From contig MKWM01000011.1 of the NCBI GenBank assembly GCA_001899765.1, positions 1 through 35,354 of the forward strand: DNA of 35,354 nt, given 5' to 3'. The notes beneath the pieces were generated by a model. That model did not search any database and was not told where the DNA came from. It saw nothing but the letters and a program-made list of their open reading frames with translations. Of this stretch, positions 30,189 through 35,354 are shown one piece after another. Each line of letters starts with the position of its first letter. Positions within the stretch are counted from its first letter, which is position 1. The position numbers and the translations under genes are program-made. The stretch is from Thiobacillus sp. 63-78. Lineage in GTDB: Bacteria; Pseudomonadota; Gammaproteobacteria; Burkholderiales; Thiobacillaceae.

Positions 30189-32462
30189 TCAGGTGACGCA
30201 CTTGACCCCGGCGTGCGGAATGGCGCGGCTGGCAGCCACCTCCGCCAGCGGAACGGGCCGGCTCAGCAAATAACCCTGTACATGCGCAATGCCCAGGCTT
30301 TTGACCTTGCGCAGAATGACATCGGTCTCGACGCCTTCGGCCACCAGTGAATAACCCGCTTCGCTCATCATGCGGGCGAAGTCGGCCACCACGTGGCTGG
30401 CACGGTTATCCTGCCCCAGTTTGTTGATCAGCGAAATGTCGAACTTGACCACATCCACCGGCAGATCGACCAGATAGCGCAACGGCGAATAACCCGTACC
30501 GAAATCGTCCATGGCAATGCGGTAATTCACCGTACGCAGCAGATCGAGATACGTGCGCACCTCGGCCATCTGCGTGATGAGCGAGGTTTCCGTGATCTCC
30601 AGTATCAGTGGATGGCGGGCGCTGTGGCGCGACAGTTCGAGTAATTGCGAAACGACCTCGGGATGGGAGATGCTCTGGGCGGACAGATTGATGGATACGC
30701 CGATGCCGGACGGCAACTGCTGCGATGACAGGTCGGCATCGATCTGATGCAGGACGGCAAGATCGAATCCGGCCTCCAGGCGGCGGCTGCTGACGACCGG
30801 CAGGAAGGCATCCGGCATGACGAGGCTGCCGTGGTAGCGGATGCGCGCCAGCGCCTCGTAATAGTCCACCTTGCATCCGGGCAGCGCATGGATGGACTGG
30901 TAATGCATTTCGATCATGCCGGGGCTGGCCAGGGCCTGGAACAGGGCGCTGGTTTCACGGCTGGCCACCAGCGTCTGCGAAGCGCGTTCGGTATCTTCGC
31001 CATACAGCGCGATACGGTTACGGCCTGGCTGCTTGGCGGTGTACATGGCGATGTCCGCCTGTTTGGGGAGGTCGTCGATATGCTCGAGTTGATCGGCTGC
31101 GCAGAAGGCGATACCGATGCTGATGCCGACCGGTTCGTTGATTCCCAGATCGCTGAAAACCGATGCCTCGAGCAGGCTCTGGCAACGCTGCGCAATCTGC
31201 TTGGCCTGGGCCGGCGTGGTGCGTGACAGGAAGGTCGCGAATTCGTCTCCGCCCAGGCGGTACAGGCGGTCGTTGGCACGAAGCGCCATGACCAGCGCGT
31301 CGGCGATGAGAGAGAGCACGCGGTCACCCTTGGCATGGCCATAGGTGTCGTTGATGGTCTTGAAGCGATCGCAGTCGAACAGCAGGAAGGCCACGCCCTG
31401 GGGCGAGTTTTTCAGATCGAGACGGAATTTCTCCCAGTCCTCTTCATAGGCGCGCCGGTTGTGGCTGCCCGTGAGCGCATCCTGGCGCGCCTGCGAGTGA
31501 AATTCACGATTCTGGTTTTCCAGCGAGCCGTGAAGTTCGCGCAACTGGAGTTGATAGTCGTACAGCGAACGCCGGACATTTTCCAGTTCGATGATGCGCA
31601 TGGTCTGCGAGCGCCCGGACTGGAGGCTGAAGCGGCCATGCTGCATGGCGTCGATGTCCTGCGAAAGCCGCTGCAGCGGACGTGCCAGCAGACGGTGGTA
31701 CGCGAAGAGCGCCAGCAGGGCGGCAATCATCAGAAGGATGAACAGCGCAAGCAGGGTGCGTGACAGGATGGTCTGGAAGTGCAGCCGGTCGAGGTCGGGC
31801 CGGGCCTTGAATTCCAGTGCGGAAAGCAGTTTCGAGGCAGACAGTTTTTCGCCCGGCTTGAGCGTCAGCCTGACGCTGGTCTTGTCCGTGAAGTAGAGCG
31901 CTTCCTGCTGCAGCAGTGCCGGCATGAAATCGAGTCTGATCAGACCGTAGCCGAGCAGGGACAGGCGATGCTTGTCGGCGTAAATGGGAAAGGCATGGTA
32001 GAGCACGGCAGAGTCCGCCTCGCCAGTCAGCCAGCTCGCGGCCTGATGCAGCGGTAAATCCGCGGGCAGTCGGGCCGGCAGCCTGATTTCTCCCGACCGT
32101 GTGGCGAGCAGCGATCCGGACGGGGTATACAGCGCCACGCGGACGAAATGACTGGGCAGGATGCCGCTTTCATAGACCCGCTGATCCCGCCAATAGGTGT
32201 AATACTCGGGCTGCACCATTTGTTGTCGGGTTTCGTCCCAGTTTGCCAGATTGGCGGCCTGTTCCTGCGTCTGATTCAGCAAACGCTGAACGGCCGTAGT
32301 CAGTTCGGACCGTGCCGCGTCATGGTTGTGCCGTTCAAGACTGTAGGTGACCCCGCGCGTCTGATACGCGGCAAAACCGCCGATCAGGCTGACCAGCACC
32401 AGCAGCCCGGCGATAAAGGCGAGCGCGACCTGTTTGATGGAAATGGCATGGGGCCATTTCAT
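30189..32462 (-). CDS. GGDEF-EAL protein with CHASE4-like sensor domain
   Basis: A 757-residue cyclic di-GMP enzyme. Membrane helices at about 11-33 and 232-256 enclose a periplasmic CHASE4-like domain (LANWDETRQQM at 72-82). A HAMP-like linker and coiled coil lead to the GGDEF domain (about 325-490), with intact GGDEF at 404-408 and the inhibitory site RAND at 395-398. The EAL domain (about 510-745) has EAL at 536-538, Asn592, the DDFGTGYS segment (652-659), Lys673, EGVET and QGYLLSRP, all expected for an active phosphodiesterase. Both activities are therefore possible. Its ATG overlaps the stop codon of the hydrolase gene by four bases. Confidence 0.93.
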   Translation of the reverse strand: MKWPHAISIKQVALAFIAGLLVLVSLIGGFAAYQTRGVTYSLERHNHDAARSELTTAVQRLLNQTQEQAANLANWDETRQQMVQPEYYTYWRDQRVYESGILPSHFVRVALYTPSGSLLATRSGEIRLPARLPADLPLHQAASWLTGEADSAVLYHAFPIYADKHRLSLLGYGLIRLDFMPALLQQEALYFTDKTSVRLTLKPGEKLSASKLLSALEFKARPDLDRLHFQTILSRTLLALFILLMIAALLALFAYHRLLARPLQRLSQDIDAMQHGRFSLQSGRSQTMRIIELENVRRSLYDYQLQLRELHGSLENQNREFHSQARQDALTGSHNRRAYEEDWEKFRLDLKNSPQGVAFLLFDCDRFKTINDTYGHAKGDRVLSLIADALVMALRANDRLYRLGGDEFATFLSRTTPAQAKQIAQRCQSLLEASVFSDLGINEPVGISIGIAFCAADQLEHIDDLPKQADIAMYTAKQPGRNRIALYGEDTERASQTLVASRETSALFQALASPGMIEMHYQSIHALPGCKVDYYEALARIRYHGSLVMPDAFLPVVSSRRLEAGFDLAVLHQIDADLSSQQLPSGIGVSINLSAQSISHPEVVSQLLELSRHSARHPLILEITETSLITQMAEVRTYLDLLRTVNYRIAMDDFGTGYSPLRYLVDLPVDVVKFDISLINKLGQDNRASHVVADFARMMSEAGYSLVAEGVETDVILRKVKSLGIAHVQGYLLSRPVPLAEVAASRAIPHAGVKCVT

Positions 32463-33313
32463 TTCGAAGCCCTCTCCGGGGTCTGGCGCAGGAAAGCGAG
32501 CGTATGGTCCAGCAGATCGAATTCGTGTTCGCCGTCCATGAAATGATTCGCGCCGTGCACGATCACCATGGGCATCTGGATATGCTGCAAAGCCTTGAGC
32601 CAGCCTTGTCCCAGCATGCTGTCCGTATCACCCATGATGAGCAGCATCCTGACCGGCACCACTTTCAAGGCTGACAGCACACGAGGTTGATCCCACAGCA
32701 CGTAGGAGAGCAGGCCTTCCGGCGTCGAGGGGTATTTCTGACAGAACGACAGAGGGTAGGTGACCAGTGCATTCTGCTTGTTCCGGATCAGGGATTCGAG
32801 CCGGGCAATCAGGGTAGGGCGAAAGGTGCTGCCGATCTGGGCCTCGATCAGCGAGGTGCCGACATAGGCTTTGACTGCCGGATCCGGATGGTCGCTTAGA
32901 TAGGCCAGTAGCTGCATGCTGCCAAAACTGTGGCCGATCAGCACAATGGAGCGATGGCCGTGCGATTTCAGCCAGTCGACCCAATCCCTGATTTCGGCGA
33001 TGTCCTCCTCCATGCCGTGCTTGTGCGCGGCTTCGCACGCCAGGCTCTGCGTACGGTTGGGAATGTTCAGGCTGAGCGTGGGCGACAGGACCGTGTAACC
33101 CTCGGTCTGCAGGCCGTGGGCCAGCGTGATGACGGTGGGGAATTCGCGTGTCTGCAGAAAGCCATGCAGCAGCAGGACGGCGGGTTTGTCGCGGTCGCCG
33201 ATGAGGTATTCGGCATTGGCCGCAATACCGGGGCGCATGAGCTGCTGGACGATGACCGCATGAGCCGCGGCGGGAAATACCAACATCAGCAGGCAGAGCA
33301 GGCATGAACGCAT
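32459..33313 (-). CDS. Exported alpha/beta hydrolase
   Basis: A 284-residue serine hydrolase with a signal peptide (MRSCLLCLLMLVFPAAAHA). The oxyanion region is VLLLHGFLQT, the nucleophile elbow is IGHSFGS (Ser129), the acid is likely Asp229 or Asp231 (MGDTDSM), and His257 lies in VHGANHFMDG, close to the C-terminus as expected. The four cysteines of the mature and signal regions include Cys93 and Cys191, which could pair in the periplasm. The substrate is unknown; esterase or acyl-hydrolase activity is typical. It is the first gene of a two-gene unit, its stop overlapping the start of the GGDEF-EAL gene. The gap upstream (129 bases) is shared with the divergent helicase gene. Confidence 0.82.
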   Translation of the reverse strand: MRSCLLCLLMLVFPAAAHAVIVQQLMRPGIAANAEYLIGDRDKPAVLLLHGFLQTREFPTVITLAHGLQTEGYTVLSPTLSLNIPNRTQSLACEAAHKHGMEEDIAEIRDWVDWLKSHGHRSIVLIGHSFGSMQLLAYLSDHPDPAVKAYVGTSLIEAQIGSTFRPTLIARLESLIRNKQNALVTYPLSFCQKYPSTPEGLLSYVLWDQPRVLSALKVVPVRMLLIMGDTDSMLGQGWLKALQHIQMPMVIVHGANHFMDGEHEFDLLDHTLAFLRQTPERASK

Positions 33314-33442
33314 GGCGGGACGAGAGGAGCAAAGTCTATGAATCCTTGAATCTAACGGTGGAAAGCCGGTGAAACTGAAGCGCGTGACGAGCGTTGCTGC
33401 CTCAGGCGAATGTTACACTCCGTCTCGAAACATGGCCTGAAA

Positions 33443-35354
33443 ATGTTTGATCTGAAACAATTCTTTTCCTCCGATGGCGCGTGCGCCGCAGTCCTTCCGG
33501 GGTGGCGTGCGCGATCCCAGCAGTTGGCCATGGCCGAGGCAGTCGAGCGCGCCATCACGGACCACAGCGTGCTGTTGGCCGAAGCCGGCACCGGCACCGG
33601 CAAGACCCTGGCCTATCTGATTCCCGCCTTGCTGTCGGGCGGCAAGGTGGTGATCTCCACCGGGACCAAAGCCTTGCAGGATCAGCTGTTTCATCGTGAC
33701 CTGCCGGCGGCGCGCCGCGCGCTCAAATCGCCGGTCAAGGTGGCCTTGCTGAAGGGCCGCGCCAACTATGTCTGCCATCATCATCTGCAGCGCAACCTTG
33801 CCGACGGCCGCTTCGCTCACCGCGACGATCCCGTCTGGCTGGCCAGGATCGCCCGCTTTGCCGAAACCAGCGCGAGCGGCGATCGCGCCGAGGCCGAAGG
33901 CATTCCGGAGGACGCCACGGCCTGGCATTATGCGGTCTCCAGCCGCGAGACCTGCCTCGGCAGCGAATGCAGCCATTTCAAGCATTGCTTCGTGATGGCG
34001 GCGCGCAAGGCCGCGCTCGACGCCGAAGTCGTGGTGGTCAACCACCACCTGTTCTTCGCCGACTTGTGGCTGAAGGACGAGGGCGTCGCCGAACTGCTGC
34101 CCGCCTGCAACACCGTGATTCTCGACGAAGCGCACCAACTGGCCGAAACCGCCGCACAGTTCTTCGGCGAGACGCTGTCCACCGCGCAAGTGCTCGATCT
34201 GGCGGGCGACACCAAGCGGCTGGCGGCGGTGAAAGCAGGTGATTTTCCGGCGCTGCGCCGCGCAGCGGAAGACCTGACCAAGGCCACGCGCGACCTGCGC
34301 CTGGCGTTTCCGCAGAACCCGGTCAAATCCACGGTCGCCGAACTGGCGCGCTACGACAAATGGCCGGATGCGCTGAAGACGCTGTCGGCGGCGCTGGACG
34401 ACACGGCAAAACTGCTGGCAACCCAGGCCGAGCGCGATGCCGACCTGAAGAACTGCTTCGAACGTGCGCAATCCCTACAGGCGACCCTGGCCCACTGGCA
34501 GTGCGACGACGATCCCGAACAGCCGCGCGTGCGCTGGCTCGAAACCACGCTGAGCTCGCTGCTGCTGCACGCGACGCCGCTGTCGGTGGGCGCGATGTTC
34601 GGCGCCAGGCTGACGGAGCGCGCGCAGGCGTGGATCCTCACCTCGGCCACGCTGTCGGTCGGCGGCGATTTTACTCACCTCAAAACCCGCCTGGGGATCG
34701 AGACCGCCGAAACCCTGTGCGTCGACAGCCCGTTCGACTACCCGCGCCAGGGCGTGCTCTACGTGCCGCAGGGCCTGCCCGCGCCGAACACCCCCGAGTT
34801 CACCGAAGCCGTCGTCAACGCTGCCCTGCCGGTGCTGGAAGTCAGCCGCGGCCGTGCCTTCATCCTGTTCACCAGCCTGCGCGCGCTGGAGAAGGCGCGC
34901 GGCCTGCTGGCCGATGCTTTCAAGTTTCGCGGCTGGGACTACCCCTTGCTGGTGCAGGGCGACGCGCCGAAGAACGAACTCCTCGCGCGCTTCCAGAAAG
35001 CCGGCAACGCCGTGCTGCTGGGGAGCCAGAGTTTCTGGGAGGGGGTCGACATGCCGGGCGATGCGCTGTCGGTCGTCATCATCGACAAGCTGCCGTTCCA
35101 GCCGCCCGACGACCCGGTCGTCGCCGCGCGCATCGCCCAGGCCGGGAAGAACGGCGGCAAGCCCTTCATGGATTACCAGTTGCCGCACGCGGCGATCAGC
35201 CTGAAGCAGGGTGCCGGGCGGCTGATTCGTACCGAGACCGATCGCGGGGTGCTGATGATCTGCGACACGCGGCTGGCGGACAAGCCGTATGGACGCTTGT
35301 TGCTGAATGCGCTGCCGGCGATGACGCGGACGCGGAAGCTGGAGGTGGTGGAGC
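33443..35354 (+). CDS. ATP-dependent DNA helicase of the DinG/YoaA type (3' end cut by window)
   Basis: At least 637 residues of a superfamily 2 XPD-like 5'-3' helicase, open to the window edge and close to the usual full length. Motif I is AEAGTGTGKTLAY, motif Ia STGTKALQDQL, and motif II the DEAH box in VILDEAHQLAE. Between them lie four cysteines (one in ANYVCHHH, three in ETCLGSECSHFKHCF) of the iron-sulfur domain. Later motifs include LTSATLS, FTSLRALEKAR, and the C-terminal GAGRLIRTETDRGVLMICDTR. These belong to YoaA/DinG proteins in replication repair. The four-Cys set and the short N-terminus favour the YoaA branch. The ATG at 33443 is the first plausible start; no strong ribosome site is seen. 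Confidence 0.92.
   Translation, partial: MFDLKQFFSSDGACAAVLPGWRARSQQLAMAEAVERAITDHSVLLAEAGTGTGKTLAYLIPALLSGGKVVISTGTKALQDQLFHRDLPAARRALKSPVKVALLKGRANYVCHHHLQRNLADGRFAHRDDPVWLARIARFAETSASGDRAEAEGIPEDATAWHYAVSSRETCLGSECSHFKHCFVMAARKAALDAEVVVVNHHLFFADLWLKDEGVAELLPACNTVILDEAHQLAETAAQFFGETLSTAQVLDLAGDTKRLAAVKAGDFPALRRAAEDLTKATRDLRLAFPQNPVKSTVAELARYDKWPDALKTLSAALDDTAKLLATQAERDADLKNCFERAQSLQATLAHWQCDDDPEQPRVRWLETTLSSLLLHATPLSVGAMFGARLTERAQAWILTSATLSVGGDFTHLKTRLGIETAETLCVDSPFDYPRQGVLYVPQGLPAPNTPEFTEAVVNAALPVLEVSRGRAFILFTSLRALEKARGLLADAFKFRGWDYPLLVQGDAPKNELLARFQKAGNAVLLGSQSFWEGVDMPGDALSVVIIDKLPFQPPDDPVVAARIAQAGKNGGKPFMDYQLPHAAISLKQGAGRLIRTETDRGVLMICDTRLADKPYGRLLLNALPAMTRTRKLEVVE

Noticed and set aside
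33320-33442. Sigma-70 promoter for the helicase gene (TTGCTG ... TACACT)
   Set aside because: The boxes are only about 14 bases apart, too close for a functional pair.

Overview
This window looks like chromosome of a high-GC betaproteobacterium, probably Nitrosomonadales (Thiobacillus or Sulfuricella-like). That placement is inferred from gene content, codon bias and long GC-driven antisense reading frames, not from a marker gene search. Most of the sequence is ordinary, densely packed chromosome; the left edge looks like the end of an integrated element.

Left edge (1-1040): a small XRE-like helix-turn-helix gene of lower GC ends in a terminator just outside the 3' end of a tRNA-Arg(ACG) gene, a classical integration site. 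A tRNA-Ser(GCT) gene follows. Both tRNA genes lie on the minus strand and encode CCA.

1083-10358: mostly minus-strand housekeeping and conserved genes: aspartate kinase (lysC), 23S rRNA methyltransferase (rlmD), a long palindromic intergenic repeat, a PolB-type 3'-5' exonuclease, a degenerate EAL/HDOD protein, a secreted DUF4139 protein (plus strand), glucose-6-phosphate isomerase (pgi), a SlyD-type FKBP (plus strand), and a secreted SCP2-like protein.

10576-13398 (minus): a four-gene Mla/MCE-type lipid transport operon in the order permease, ATPase-like, MlaD-like, lipoprotein. The ATPase-like subunit has no P-loop and lacks the usual catalytic Glu.

13482-17924 (plus): a tightly overlapping operon of an exported SH3 protein, an M48 metalloprotease, a CHASE2 adenylate cyclase and a class II cyclic-nucleotide phosphodiesterase. 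It looks like an envelope-sensing cAMP module carrying both synthesis and breakdown, and is the most system-like unit here.

18152-26908 (minus): a small tautomerase, a HIT-like protein, an exported DUF302 protein, then a hybrid histidine kinase placed directly downstream of an fbpABC ferric iron importer. The importer has a Fur box upstream, a terminator-like hairpin between fbpA and fbpB, and a four-cysteine cluster in the ATPase.

27065-35354: an NlpC/P60 hydrolase, a long helical protein of unknown function, a pair of 28-bp direct repeats, a UbiB/AarF kinase-like protein, a translationally coupled alpha/beta hydrolase and GGDEF-EAL protein, and a DinG/YoaA-type helicase cut by the right edge.
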